Assembly (NCBI RefSeq): GCF_002850255.1
Contig: NZ_CP022522.1
Coordinates: 748,097 to 812,096 of the forward strand
Length of the DNA stretch: 64,000 nucleotides
From: Pseudoalteromonas sp. NC201
GTDB taxonomy: Bacteria > Pseudomonadota > Gammaproteobacteria > Enterobacterales > Alteromonadaceae
Direction: 5' to 3'
Shown: piece after piece, positions 27,751 through 37,731 of the stretch
Layout: each line of letters begins with the position of its first letter
Numbering within the stretch: position 1 is the first letter of the stretch
Program-made: the position numbers and the translations under genes
Notes under the pieces: model-generated
Databases searched by the model: none
The model's input: the letters and a program-made list of their open reading frames with translations, nothing else
What the model was told of the DNA's origin: nothing

Positions 27751-28125
27751 ATGAACATGCTAAGTTTACTAAAAATTGATGAAGTTGTAGTCACAGCCGT
27801 GCCGGGCTAAGGGTTACACGATATTTCTAAATATACCAAAGGTCAACAGGTGGTTTACATAAAACATGTTTTTGTATCCAAAATTCATTCGCTAGTGAAA
27901 CCAAATATAACTGCGGAAGAAATAGACTTTTTGCGTAGGCTCGATCAGGCACATCAACACTGTTACTTTTTAGTTTATGTAAAGAGTAAAACTACAGGGC
28001 GATACGATTCTGCCTTTTTTATGGATGATATAGAGGCTATAAAGGGACTTGAAGTGATCGAGGTAGAACCACGCTTGAAGAATCTAGATACTATCTCACA
28101 AGTGATTAGGAGCGTTTTGGTGTGA
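27751..28125 (+). pseudogene. Hypothetical gene with an in-frame TAA
   Basis: An ATG at 27751 opens a frame (MNMLSLLKIDEVVVTAVPG) that meets a TAA at 27808 and then continues in the same frame without further interruption to 28125. The distal part can also be read alone from a GTG at 27850 as a 91-residue protein (VYIKHVFVSK to VIRSVLV). I do not recognise a family. The seamless frame across the stop suggests one ancestral gene of about 124 residues. It is divergent from the XRE gene and shares its 89-bp control region. Confidence 0.5.
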
Positions 28126-28307
28126 AGTTGCTTTAGCGTCTGCAATTTTCCTTGTTCTGATTTGTGCAGCTAAGGTTTTGTGTGGTATTTGGCACCGTAT
28201 CTTAATGGATTTGTTTTATTGTTAGGTAGGCGCTTGCACGCAGAAAGCGATTTCTACATACTTTAATTCGTTTACATACAGGATGCTTGGTTACATTTTC
28301 AAAGGAT

Positions 28308-28637
28308 ATGATTTTGATTTATAAAATTATTGGCGGAGTGGCAGTCTTTCTTTCTATCGTTGCACATTATCCAAGCATGCAGCCCGGTGCGCCGTCTGTT
28401 ATTGGGTTTTACCTCACTTTACTTTCAATGTTTATCTCTGCACTCGCGAGTCAAAGGCAGCAGCCTTACTATTTTTATTGCGCGGCCTTATTTTCATTAT
28501 CTAATGTTGTATTTTTAAACGACGGAACCCGGCTTAGCTTATTGTTCACTCAAGGTGACTGGACCTATATTTACTCTATGTACAGTCTTTTTTTGGTGGT
28601 GCTATGTATTGGTGTTTTATTGGTAAGGTATAGATGA
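28308..28637 (+). CDS. Small hypothetical membrane protein
   Basis: About 109 residues with four hydrophobic segments and short loops (start MILIYKIIGGVAVFLSIVAH). I do not recognise it. The start is uncertain. An ATG at 28308 directly follows AAGGAT, a TTG two codons later has better spacing, and the frame opens at 28287. The flanking gaps contain nothing I can identify. It lies at the edge of the accessory stretch, before the GGDEF gene. Confidence 0.5.
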   Translation: MILIYKIIGGVAVFLSIVAHYPSMQPGAPSVIGFYLTLLSMFISALASQRQQPYYFYCAALFSLSNVVFLNDGTRLSLLFTQGDWTYIYSMYSLFLVVLCIGVLLVRYR

Positions 28638-28875
28638 ACGGAAATTCAGTTGTTGCGTTACACTTACGATGACTCGATTGTGGGCGGATAAATGATAGCT
28701 AATCTTTTAACAACATAACGGATCTATGCTTAGCTCTACTCTTCGAGTTTCAATTTTTTGAAGGGCTTTTTCTTCCTCACAAAACTGGCGGTTTTCGGTA
28801 AATTGCCTATGCTTTTGTAATTAAATTGGTTTATTGTAGATTTAAGCAGCTAAATTTTATTGGGCAAGAGAGGCG

Positions 28876-30264
28876 ATGAAGGTAACTGTAGAAAAGCAAA
28901 CCATAGTGATGTTATCGCTGTTTACTGCTGTATTCTGGGGTTTGACTTTCTACGCGGTAAAGCTTATTTCTCACTCTATTGTGGTTCAGGAAGTAAGCGA
29001 AAGAACCGAAACGGTAAGGTCTAACATTTCACTTGTCCGCGCTAAAATTGAAAACGCCATATTTATGGACACCTATCTGGCTGAGAGTTTAGCGACCTTT
29101 GTTACAATTGATCCTGACTTTGCAATTGAGCATTGGTCTCATGTGGTTGCTAAAGCCGTTGAAAAGTCGACGCTGATTCGCCATGTCGGTCTCGCACCAA
29201 ATAATATCATTAGTCATGTCTATCCAGTTGAAGGGAACCGAGCGGCTATCGGTTTCGATTTTCGCACTAACCCTGAACAATTTCGCACTGTTGAAATTGC
29301 AAGAACCTCTCAAAAGGTATTTATCGCCGGTCCATTACAGCTAGTGCAAGGCGGTGAAGCGTTGATAGCGAGGTTTCCTGTGTTTTCGGATTATCCGAGG
29401 AATGAAAACTACTGGGGCGCGATTAGTGTGGTTCTAGATTATCAGAAGCTGCTTGAATACAGTGGCATTAACGAATTGGACAGTGCCACTTTAGCGATTC
29501 GAGGTCGAGATGGACTCGGTGAACAGGGGGATGCCTTTTATGGCTCTGCTACCTTGTTTGAAACACCAGATTTAGTCATCCCAATCAACTTACCATCTGG
29601 TGAGTGGCAGCTTGTGGCTGATTATCAAATTGACGAGAGCACTTATGCAAAAGCAAGGCAACAAGCACAGATTTTGGTTACTGCTGTTGCCTCAATATTG
29701 TTTCTCTCGTTATTAGTGCTCTATCGATCGTATCACTTAGCACATACCGCCTCGTTGCAAGATGATTTAACTAAGTTGCCCAACCGTCGCTATGCGATTA
29801 GACAACTCAATACGTTACTTGGTCGTTCAGAGCAACCGTCATTTGTGCTGCTTAACCTCGATCTAAATAATTTTAAACAAGTAAACGATAAGTTTGGTCA
29901 TGAAGTGGGAGATAAGCTGTTACTCCATGTCTCGTCAATTTTGATGAACTCAGTGCGTGTGTATGATTTTATCGCGCGATTGGGGGGGGACGAGTTTGTT
30001 ATTATTTTGCACAGAGTGTCAGAGGACGCTTTGGTTAACTCAATTATAAAAAATATTAAGGAGCAGGTTGAAAAGCAACCGCTACAAATTGATAGGCACA
30101 CTATTCAAGCGACGGTAAGCGTTGGCTATGCTTTCCCTTCAGCAAATCAAGATAGTGTTTCGGAACTCATGGCTCGCGCCGATCACAGTATGTATTACGA
30201 TAAAAACCTGTCGCAACGACAACAAGAAAGTGAGTTTTTGGAAACAAATCAGGAAACCCAATAG
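28876..30264 (+). CDS. CHASE-GGDEF diguanylate cyclase
   Basis: A 462-residue membrane-bound sensor enzyme. A membrane helix lies at about 9-29, then a periplasmic CHASE domain (about 60-230, with IRHVGLAPNNIISHVYPVEG), a second helix near 270-290 and a C-terminal GGDEF domain. The domain has DDLTKLPNRR, NNFKQVNDKFGHEVGDKLL and an intact RLGGDEF active site. It should therefore make cyclic di-GMP in response to an extracellular signal. An RxxD inhibitory site is not obvious. The sensor kinase gene begins 45 bp downstream. Confidence 0.9.
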   Translation: MKVTVEKQTIVMLSLFTAVFWGLTFYAVKLISHSIVVQEVSERTETVRSNISLVRAKIENAIFMDTYLAESLATFVTIDPDFAIEHWSHVVAKAVEKSTLIRHVGLAPNNIISHVYPVEGNRAAIGFDFRTNPEQFRTVEIARTSQKVFIAGPLQLVQGGEALIARFPVFSDYPRNENYWGAISVVLDYQKLLEYSGINELDSATLAIRGRDGLGEQGDAFYGSATLFETPDLVIPINLPSGEWQLVADYQIDESTYAKARQQAQILVTAVASILFLSLLVLYRSYHLAHTASLQDDLTKLPNRRYAIRQLNTLLGRSEQPSFVLLNLDLNNFKQVNDKFGHEVGDKLLLHVSSILMNSVRVYDFIARLGGDEFVIILHRVSEDALVNSIIKNIKEQVEKQPLQIDRHTIQATVSVGYAFPSANQDSVSELMARADHSMYYDKNLSQRQQESEFLETNQETQ

Positions 30265-30308
30265 AACTATACTAAGCTTACAGAGTATCAATTAAGTGAG
30301 AATGTGCC

Positions 30309-32111
30309 GTGCAGCTAAAGCAGTCAGTTCTATTTTTCAAAATTGCCGCGTTGACTTCTGCGATTGTGATCATTTTTGTCAGCTGGTTTTTGTATTACGA
30401 AGTGAGTCGTAGTGCCCGCCTTACCGCACAACTTACTCAGCTGCAAACCGCTCTACAACGAACCATGGATCAAGAAGAGCATATTCTTATTCGAGCACAA
30501 AAAGATGATGTTTCTGCCATCCCGCAATTAAAGTACAGCTATCAGGATAGCTTTAGTAGCTTGCTTAACTCTATGGCCAATGAAGAGGCCTTGCTGCCTT
30601 TGCTATTACAACTCGATGAACTGTCAAAAACCTACTTTAGTAAACTAGACGAACTTATCCGTTTGCATGAGCAACTCGGCTATGACGAAAATGCAGGTAT
30701 TTATGGTGATTTCAGACGTAGCGCCCATGCTTTGCAGGAGCGAATTTCTGGTAAGGCTATGCCTCAGTTGGAAATTGCCATATTGGAGTTAAGGCGTCGA
30801 GAAAAAGACTTTTTGTTAAGAGCTGACTTAAGTTATTTACAGCAGCATGAACAACTTGTCATGCATGCTGAGCAACTAATCAAAGACAGTGCGCTTAGTG
30901 AAGAGATAAGCAACTTGCTTAAACGTTATGAAGCGGGTTTTGCAAGCTATGTTGCTATTTTGCGAAAGCTAGGTTTGCACGATGGTGAAGGCGTACGTGC
31001 GGAGCTATTCACCGAGAAGCAAAAATTAAGAAGCCAGTTTGAACTGGTATCAATCCGTACCCAAGCCGTTACGCAAGAACGTAAAGAAAGTATCATTTTA
31101 TATGGCCTCATTTTAATTGTACTGATGAATATTGCTGTGCTTATCTTACTGAATTATCAAAATAGCAAAGTCACACGGCATATACTGGCTATCAATAAAG
31201 TACTCGTAAAAGTTGCTAAGCTTGAAGACTTTAGCTTAAGGGTGAATATTGACGGTAACGATGAGATTGCACAAATTGCTCATCAACTCGATGACCTATT
31301 AGCATTTATTGAAACCTTGCTTGCGCGCCTAAGCGCAGCGCAGCAACGCTTAATCGAAGAAGCCAAAATGGCGAGTTTAGGAAATATGGTGAGTGGCTTT
31401 GCTCATGAGCTTAATACGCCGCTTGGTGTTGCTATTACCAGTCAATCGCATTTAAAAGAGCAAGTCGCGACACTAAAATCGCAACTTGAACTTGGGAAGT
31501 TACAGCGGCAAACCTTGACGACACTAATTACTGAGGCAGAAGCCGCGCTATATTTATTAGAAAATAACCTCCACCGCACAGCCTCGTTAGTAGATGATTT
31601 TAAGCTAGTGGCAGTGAATCGAGAGTTTGAAGAAAAGAGTACGTTCAACCTTAAGCATTTAGTTAAAAATGTCTTTGATTGCTACCAATCAGAATTAAAC
31701 CAAGAAGACTATGCCATTGAACTCGAAATCCCCGAAAACTTAACTTTAATAAGCTACCCGTCGGTGTTTAGCCAAGTTGTTGGGTACAGTATTAACAACT
31801 GCATCAAGCACGCCAAGATTGACGGGCAAAAGCTCAATATTGTGGTATCTACCGTGTTAATTAATGACTATATCCATTTTTATTTTAAAGATGATGGTGC
31901 CGGTATAGATAAAGAGTTATTGCCCGCTATATTTGAGCCTTTCGTTACTTCAAAGCGTTTTTCGGGGGGGACAGGGCTTGGCTTGAGTATTGTATATAAC
32001 TTAGTAACACAGAAGTTGAAGGGCGAAATCAAAATGCAAAGCCCTGCGCATGGCGGTGCCTGCTTGCATATTATTTTAACTGGAACAGAGTTTAATTTTA
32101 TAGAAGAGTAA
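30309..32111 (+). CDS. Membrane sensor histidine kinase
   Basis: A 600-residue kinase. Membrane helix 1 lies at about 9-30, then a helical periplasmic sensor region (about 31-260), membrane helix 2 (about 262-282), a HAMP segment, a phosphoacceptor domain with H366 in GFAHELNTPLGVA and a catalytic domain with N box SINNCIKHA, DDGAGID and GGTGLGLSIV. It lacks a receiver domain. No response regulator is adjacent, so it is an orphan kinase. The start is a GTG at 30309. Closeness to the diguanylate cyclase gene suggests a shared signalling role but does not prove it. Confidence 0.88.
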   Translation: MQLKQSVLFFKIAALTSAIVIIFVSWFLYYEVSRSARLTAQLTQLQTALQRTMDQEEHILIRAQKDDVSAIPQLKYSYQDSFSSLLNSMANEEALLPLLLQLDELSKTYFSKLDELIRLHEQLGYDENAGIYGDFRRSAHALQERISGKAMPQLEIAILELRRREKDFLLRADLSYLQQHEQLVMHAEQLIKDSALSEEISNLLKRYEAGFASYVAILRKLGLHDGEGVRAELFTEKQKLRSQFELVSIRTQAVTQERKESIILYGLILIVLMNIAVLILLNYQNSKVTRHILAINKVLVKVAKLEDFSLRVNIDGNDEIAQIAHQLDDLLAFIETLLARLSAAQQRLIEEAKMASLGNMVSGFAHELNTPLGVAITSQSHLKEQVATLKSQLELGKLQRQTLTTLITEAEAALYLLENNLHRTASLVDDFKLVAVNREFEEKSTFNLKHLVKNVFDCYQSELNQEDYAIELEIPENLTLISYPSVFSQVVGYSINNCIKHAKIDGQKLNIVVSTVLINDYIHFYFKDDGAGIDKELLPAIFEPFVTSKRFSGGTGLGLSIVYNLVTQKLKGEIKMQSPAHGGACLHIILTGTEFNFIEE

Positions 32112-32203
32112 TCTCAGCATGGAATAACAACTTGCGCTCTAGCGGTCGTTATTTCTTATACCGATTTGCTTATCTGAATACAGCTTATATAAGGTAAATA
32201 AAG

Positions 32204-32240
32204 TAAAAAAAGCCAGCATGACTAATCATGCTGGCTTTTA
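32204..32240. terminator. Bidirectional terminator
   Basis: AAAAAAAGCCAGCATG-ACTAAT-CATGCTGGCTTTTA lies between the kinase gene and the convergent DUF885 gene, with A and T runs on both sides. Confidence 0.88.
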
Positions 32241-32262
32241 TTCGGTTCATTGGCAGTAGGAG

Positions 32263-34095
32263 TTAGTCTTTTTTGCTCGCGACCCACTCATCAACAAATG
32301 ATTCAAGCACGTTTAGTGGAACTGGGCCATTTTTCAGTACGACGTCGTGGAACTCACGAATATCAAACTTATCGCCTAGTTCTTTCTTAGCGGCTTCACG
32401 AAGTTCTAGGATCTTCAACATCCCCACTTTGTACGCAGTGGCTTGTGAAGGCATAACAATATGGCGCTCTACCATCTTCACTGCATCTGACTTAGCATTT
32501 GGTGTGTTGTTTACGTAGTAATCAATACCTTCTTGACGTGTCCACTTCATTGCGTGGATCCCTGTATCTACAACTAAGCGGCATGCACGCCATAATTCCA
32601 TCGCTAAGCGACCAAAGTCTGAATAGGGGTCTTCGTATAAACCCATTTCTTTTGGTACAAGTTCAGAATATAAGCCCCAACCTTCGATGTATGCAGTGTA
32701 GCCACCAAACTTACGGAATTTAGGCATATCTTCTAGCTCTTGAGCAATCGCGATCTGCATGTGGTGACCCGGAATACCTTCGTGATAAGCCAAGGCTTCC
32801 ATTTGGTAAGTTGGCATCGCTTCCATGTCGTAAAGGTTTGCATAGTAAACACCAGGACGTGAGCCGTCAGGCGCGGGTTGCTGGTAGAAAGCTTTACCTG
32901 CAGATTTTTCGCGGAATGCCTCTACGCGTTTTACTATCATGTCCGCTTTTGGCTTAACGATAAACAGCTCATCCAAGCGTGACTTCATATTATCGATCAT
33001 CGCTTTGGCTTCGGCTAAATATTGTGCCTTACCAGCTTCTGTATTGGGAAGGTAAAACTGTTTGTCGGTTTTCATGAACTCCATAAAGGCTTTTAAATCG
33101 CCTTTGAAGCCCACTTTTTCTTTGATTGCTCGCATTTCGTCATGAATACGCGCCACTTCAGATAAACCGATTTCGTGAATTTCTTCAGCGCTTAATGCTG
33201 TGGTTGTCGTACGTGCTAGGGCGTTATTATAAAATTTTTCGCCGTTAGGAAATTTCCACGCACCGTCACGTTTGTCTGCTTTTTTCTCAAGTTTATGTAG
33301 GTAACCAATCAACTTGTTATAAGCAGGCTTTACTGCTGTTGTTAGCGCATCTGTTGCTTCTTTTACCAGCGCTGATTTCTCGTCTTCACTGATTTCAAGT
33401 GTTGCTACTTTGCGTTTGAAGTCAGCCAGTAACGTTGAGTCGTCACCCGCAGCAAATGGCGCACCTTTAATGATATTTTCACTTGATTCAATGACGTGAG
33501 GGAAAACGAATTTTGGTGCAATAATACCTTTATCCGCACGCGCTTTTAAGTCAACGATGAGCTGATCAAATACAGCCGGTACGCCGTTTAAACGTGAAAT
33601 ATACGCTTTGGCATCTTTGACATCGGTAATTTGGTGCTGGTTGATTAAAAATGCAGGCACCATTGAGTGCGTACCATACATCTGATTTACCGGATATGAG
33701 TGATAACGCCATTTAAAATCTGCAATGGTGTTTTCAAGACCTTGCTTGAATAAGTCGTAGCTCACTTGCGTATTGGCATCTAGCTTATTTCGATCAATTG
33801 CATTAAGCGCAGCTAAGTCTTGTTTCGTCAGTTCAAGATCTTCAAGTTGGCGCGCTTCGCTGCCGTCATCCCACTTGTCGTAGTCTTGTTTGATACCCAT
33901 ATAAGTTTGGTAAACTGGGCTACGCATTACGCCACGGGTAAACGACGCTTCAAAAAGTGCGTTCGCCTTTTCTACTTCACTTTTTACGACTTGTTGTTCA
34001 GCTTTTGGAGCAGGTGCTGGAGAGTGTGTGGTTTGTTGACAGCCAGCAAAAAGCGCGACGCTTACCGCTGCTGCTAAAATGGTTAATTTACGCAT
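32263..34095 (-). CDS. DUF885-family lipoprotein, putative metallopeptidase
   Basis: A 610-residue secreted protein. The start MRKLTILAAAVSVALFAGC has a lipobox, so it should be anchored at Cys19. The ATG at 34095 has AAGGG upstream. Longer in-frame starts up to 34182 would bury the signal peptide. The DUF885 region fills the rest and contains YHEGIPGHHMQ, an HExxxGHH-like metal site related to M32-type peptidases. Members are often annotated as periplasmic peptidases, but substrates are rarely known. It stands alone, with a terminator downstream and hemW beyond its start. Confidence 0.85.
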   Translation of the reverse strand: MRKLTILAAAVSVALFAGCQQTTHSPAPAPKAEQQVVKSEVEKANALFEASFTRGVMRSPVYQTYMGIKQDYDKWDDGSEARQLEDLELTKQDLAALNAIDRNKLDANTQVSYDLFKQGLENTIADFKWRYHSYPVNQMYGTHSMVPAFLINQHQITDVKDAKAYISRLNGVPAVFDQLIVDLKARADKGIIAPKFVFPHVIESSENIIKGAPFAAGDDSTLLADFKRKVATLEISEDEKSALVKEATDALTTAVKPAYNKLIGYLHKLEKKADKRDGAWKFPNGEKFYNNALARTTTTALSAEEIHEIGLSEVARIHDEMRAIKEKVGFKGDLKAFMEFMKTDKQFYLPNTEAGKAQYLAEAKAMIDNMKSRLDELFIVKPKADMIVKRVEAFREKSAGKAFYQQPAPDGSRPGVYYANLYDMEAMPTYQMEALAYHEGIPGHHMQIAIAQELEDMPKFRKFGGYTAYIEGWGLYSELVPKEMGLYEDPYSDFGRLAMELWRACRLVVDTGIHAMKWTRQEGIDYYVNNTPNAKSDAVKMVERHIVMPSQATAYKVGMLKILELREAAKKELGDKFDIREFHDVVLKNGPVPLNVLESFVDEWVASKKD

Positions 34096-34174
34096 TTTAT
34101 ACCCTTTTATTATATGTTGCCGAATGGCGGTTTTCATGCGGGTTGCAGTGAATATCACCCGCATAATTTCTATA

Positions 34175-35311
34175 TTAAACAAATAACTCTAGCAGATCGT
34201 TGAGGTATCGGTGGCCTTTATTTGTAACTAGCCATGAATCGTTGGTTTCCTCAATCAAACCCTTATCTACGGCCTCAGCAATTTGCGTTGCAATAGCGCT
34301 AAGTTCAAGACCAGTGTAGTCAATAAACTGTTGTTTTGATGCGGCAGTTTTTAAACGGAACACATTCATAAAAAACTCAAATGGTCTGTCATCGCTTACA
34401 ACATGCCACTGCTCATACAAATAGGGTTTACTCAGATCCATATAGCCACGAGGGTGTTTTACCTTTACGGTTCTTAAGATCTGTTGCTGCTCAGGCAAAG
34501 TGATTTTGCCATGCGCACCACAGCCGATCCCAAGATAATCGCCAAATTGCCAATAATTCAAGTTATGTCGACATTGAAATCCCGCTTTGGCATAGCCTGA
34601 GATCTCATATTGCTGGTAGCCGTGCTCCGCAAGTAATGCCTGACCTTGTTCTTGGATGTCCCACAGTGTTTCATCCTCAGGTAAAACCGGAGGCTTAGAG
34701 GCAAACTGCGTATTTGGCTCAATGGTTAATTGATACCAAGAAAGGTGTGGCGGTGCCATCGCAATGGCTTTTTCTAAATCACTTAAGGCATCGCTAACCG
34801 ATTGATTGGGAAGGCCATGCATCAAATCAAGATTAAAGCTATTTAACCCTGCTTGATGGGCTTCTTGTGCGGCGTTGAGCGCTTCTTGTTCGCCATGAAT
34901 ACGACCAAGTTGAGTGAGCTTTTCCTGTTGTAAGCTTTGCACGCCTATCGAAATACGATTGATGCCAGCCGCAACATAATGCTTAAAACGATCTGTCTCA
35001 ACTGTGCCTGGATTTGCTTCTAAAGTGACTTCAATGTCATCCTCAAAACCAATTAGCGCCTCAATTTCACTGAGTAAATAGCGGTACGCTTCACCTGAAA
35101 GCAGGCTAGGGGTGCCACCGCCAATAAAAATACTACTGAGTTTGCGGCCCTGAACATAGTGAAGATCGGCTTTGATATCGTGGAGCAAATGTTGAATATA
35201 TTCCGTTTCAGGAATATCGCCCTTTTTACCATGGCTGTTGAAATCACAGTAAGGACACTTTTGCACGCACCAAGGTACGTGCACATAAAGACTTAATGGA
35301 GGTAGTTTCAC
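34175..35311 (-). CDS. hemW: Radical SAM heme chaperone HemW
   Basis: A 378-residue radical S-adenosylmethionine protein with the iron-sulfur motif C15-x3-C19-x2-C22 ([13 protein letters not shown]). HemW binds heme and inserts it into target proteins, and lacks the N-terminal extension of the true oxidase HemN. The short N terminus before the motif fits HemW. It overlaps rdgB by 4 bp in the conserved yggS-proC-yggT-rdgB-hemW unit. Confidence 0.93.
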   Translation of the reverse strand: MKLPPLSLYVHVPWCVQKCPYCDFNSHGKKGDIPETEYIQHLLHDIKADLHYVQGRKLSSIFIGGGTPSLLSGEAYRYLLSEIEALIGFEDDIEVTLEANPGTVETDRFKHYVAAGINRISIGVQSLQQEKLTQLGRIHGEQEALNAAQEAHQAGLNSFNLDLMHGLPNQSVSDALSDLEKAIAMAPPHLSWYQLTIEPNTQFASKPPVLPEDETLWDIQEQGQALLAEHGYQQYEISGYAKAGFQCRHNLNYWQFGDYLGIGCGAHGKITLPEQQQILRTVKVKHPRGYMDLSKPYLYEQWHVVSDDRPFEFFMNVFRLKTAASKQQFIDYTGLELSAIATQIAEAVDKGLIEETNDSWLVTNKGHRYLNDLLELFV

Positions 35312-35901
35312 GCGAGGCCTTGAAAGTGACTGACGAGTTGTTTAAGTGCCTGTCCTCTATGGCTGATTGCGTTTTTTTCTTCCTTGGTTAGCTCTGCTGA
35401 TGTGCAGTCTAAACCTTGTACCTTAAAGATTGGGTCGTAACCAAACCCTTCTCGGCCTTGTTGCGTTGTGGTGATTTCACCTTCCCAACTTGCCTGACAA
35501 ATAATCGGCGTAGGGTCGTCAGCGTGGCGCATATAAACTAGAACGCACCAAAAACGGGCGCTGCGCTCAGTTTGTTCACCAAGCGCTGCGAGTAAGTGCT
35601 CAATATTTTTTTGGTCGTCGGCGTTTGCGCCAGCATAACGCGCTGAATATACTCCAGGTGCGCCGTTTAACGCGTCTACCTCAAGGCCTGAGTCATCGGC
35701 AATGGCAGGCAAGCCAGAAACCTTAGCTGCATGACGTGCCTTGATAATGGCGTTTTCCACAAAGGTAGTGCCGGTTTCTGCAACCTCTGGCACCTTGAAA
35801 TCACTTTGCGGTAATACCTCAATGTCATACTGATTTAGCATCGCGCTAAGCTCTTTGACTTTACCTTGGTTACCCGTGGCAAGTACCACTTTATTTGACA
35901 T
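35308..35901 (-). CDS. rdgB: XTP/dITP diphosphatase RdgB
   Basis: A 197-residue house-cleaning enzyme that hydrolyses dITP, ITP and XTP to monophosphates. The N terminus [12 protein letters not shown] is the nucleotide-binding loop. [20 protein letters not shown] and the C-terminal [11 protein letters not shown] are family signatures. It is coupled to hemW by an ATGA overlap and follows the DUF4426 gene by 7 bp. Confidence 0.96.
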   Translation of the reverse strand: MSNKVVLATGNQGKVKELSAMLNQYDIEVLPQSDFKVPEVAETGTTFVENAIIKARHAAKVSGLPAIADDSGLEVDALNGAPGVYSARYAGANADDQKNIEHLLAALGEQTERSARFWCVLVYMRHADDPTPIICQASWEGEITTTQQGREGFGYDPIFKVQGLDCTSAELTKEEKNAISHRGQALKQLVSHFQGLA

Positions 35902-35908
35902 ATTTTCT

Positions 35909-36343
35909 CTACTCTACATAAAACTTTTGTGAGAACGTGAGTTTGCGGCTTTGCTTACCTTCACTGATCTCAATGTCGAAACGAAAAATATCTTCATCGT
36001 CGTAATCTAATTGGGCAAGATAGTATATTGCCTCACCTTCTACGACTTCTTTAAACTCTAGCTGTACGGTTTTACCAAGTAAGTTTTTGGCGCTACCTGC
36101 AACGCGTGCCTTAACTGCTGGTTTTCCTGGCTTGTCGGCCAAGACCGAGATATTCACAATCGCTTTGTTACCACTACGAATTAAGCCATACGCTTTTGCA
36201 ATTGTGGGCTGAACAAAGGTAGACGGGAAGGCGATATAATGCACTTCCCAAGGACCTAAGTCTTTAAATTGGCCGCCTTGTTCATCTTGAGCGAATACGC
36301 CCGGTGCAAGCAGCATCATTAACACAATAATAAATGGTTTCAT
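35909..36343 (-). CDS. DUF4426 periplasmic protein
   Basis: A 144-residue protein with a cleavable signal peptide ([16 protein letters not shown]). The mature part contains [20 protein letters not shown], a segment conserved in DUF4426 proteins of Vibrio, Shewanella and Pseudoalteromonas, and ends in beta strands. Its function is unknown. It is always seen in the yggT-rdgB neighbourhood in these genera, which holds here. Confidence 0.85.
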   Translation of the reverse strand: MKPFIIVLMMLLAPGVFAQDEQGGQFKDLGPWEVHYIAFPSTFVQPTIAKAYGLIRSGNKAIVNISVLADKPGKPAVKARVAGSAKNLLGKTVQLEFKEVVEGEAIYYLAQLDYDDEDIFRFDIEISEGKQSRKLTFSQKFYVE

Positions 36344-36353
36344 TGGGATGCTC

Positions 36354-36887
36354 CTATCTCAGTAAATCCATCATTAGGATCTGCAAAAATTGCATGCCGA
36401 TAATTAGGACTAAAATAGATAAGTCCAGTCCGCCTAGCGGTGGGATCACTTTACGAATAGGTCTTAGCATCGGCTCTGTTAATTGCTCGAACACGGCGGC
36501 AACTGGATTGTAGCCTTGCGCTACCCAACTTAAAATGGCACGAATAATAAGGATCCAGAACACCAGACTAAATGCTTCTTTTACTACCGTAATAGCGCCA
36601 CCAATCAGCGCGCCTAAAGCGTCAAAGTAACCACCGAATAACACCATCAGCGTCGCCATTTTGGCAAAACCAATAATGAATGCCAGCACCAAAGAGGCAA
36701 GATCTAAACCGCCCACGCCCGGAATGATTTTTCTCAGTGGGTTCACGGCAAAAGAGGTTGCTTTAACAACCGCTTGGCTTAGCGGGTTATAAAAGTCCGC
36801 TTTGACAAGCTGCAACCAGAATCGTAGTAATACGACCATTAAAAATAGATCAAATACGATCCCGACTAAAAATTGCATGGCATTCAT
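36354..36887 (-). CDS. yggT: YggT-family membrane protein
   Basis: A 177-residue inner-membrane protein with two repeated YGGT domains, each with two membrane helices and the motif NPLRKIIPGVGGLDLASLV or its twin PMLRPIRKVIPPLGGLDLS. E. coli YggT has been linked to osmotic tolerance. The molecular role is not established. It lies between proC and the DUF4426 gene in one operon. Confidence 0.92.
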   Translation of the reverse strand: MNAMQFLVGIVFDLFLMVVLLRFWLQLVKADFYNPLSQAVVKATSFAVNPLRKIIPGVGGLDLASLVLAFIIGFAKMATLMVLFGGYFDALGALIGGAITVVKEAFSLVFWILIIRAILSWVAQGYNPVAAVFEQLTEPMLRPIRKVIPPLGGLDLSILVLIIGMQFLQILMMDLLR

Positions 36888-36896
36888 TGGTCACCT

Positions 36897-37718
36897 TTAG
36901 ATTTCTTTTTCCATTGCTTCAGCGCGCGCGATACATGCATCCATCGCGTCCGCTACGGTTTTTGGTAATTGCTGTGCTTTTAAATGCTCAACGGCTGCGT
37001 GGGTTGTGCCACCTTTAGAGGTGACGTTAGCGCGTAGCTGAGCAATGCTAATTTCAGGTTGCGATAATGCCATTTCAGCCGCGCCTAGCGCAGTTTGCTG
37101 CACAAGCTTTCTGGCTTCCTCAGGACTAAAACCTAGGGCTTTAGCCTTTTCTTCAATGGCTTCCATAAATAAGAAGAAATACGCTGGAGACGAACCTGTT
37201 ACCGCAATAACGTCGTTGATTTTCGACTCTTCATCAAGCCACAGGGCAATACCTGTGGATGAAAATACTTGCTCAACATAGTCTTTTTCTTCATCGCTGA
37301 TGTCGACGCCATACAAGCCAGACACACCGCGTCCAAGCAACGATGGCGTGTTAGGCATACAGCGCACCATTTTTACCGGTTGGCCGAGCATTTCTCTCAG
37401 TCGTGCAACGGTAATTCCGGCGGCGACAGAGATAAACAGTTTATTGCTAATATCAATATCTGCATCTTGAAAGGTCTGACACAGCTCGGCCATCATCTGT
37501 GGTTTTACAGACAAGACAATGACGTCAGCCGCGGCGACTGCTTCTAGATTATCTTGTGTTGTTTTTACCGATAATTGCTCTGCGACTTTGGCAAGTTTCT
37601 CTGCATTGCGGTTGGTGGCAATAATAGACTGCGCGTCAAAGCCACTTTTGATCATGCCACCGATAATGGCATAGCTCATATTTCCCGTTCCAATAAATGC
37701 AATTGTCTTGTTTGACAT
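36897..37718 (-). CDS. proC: Pyrroline-5-carboxylate reductase
   Basis: A 273-residue enzyme for the last step of proline synthesis, reducing pyrroline-5-carboxylate with NADPH. The nucleotide-binding start is IAFIGTGNMSYAIIGGMIKS. The C-terminal signature QTALGAAEMAL and TSKGGTTHAAVEHL are present. The ATG at 37718 (MSNKTIAFIG) is chosen, because the open frame further upstream overlaps yggS. Confidence 0.95.
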   Translation of the reverse strand: MSNKTIAFIGTGNMSYAIIGGMIKSGFDAQSIIATNRNAEKLAKVAEQLSVKTTQDNLEAVAAADVIVLSVKPQMMAELCQTFQDADIDISNKLFISVAAGITVARLREMLGQPVKMVRCMPNTPSLLGRGVSGLYGVDISDEEKDYVEQVFSSTGIALWLDEESKINDVIAVTGSSPAYFFLFMEAIEEKAKALGFSPEEARKLVQQTALGAAEMALSQPEISIAQLRANVTSKGGTTHAAVEHLKAQQLPKTVADAMDACIARAEAMEKEI

Positions 37719-37731
37719 TGTGTTATTCACC

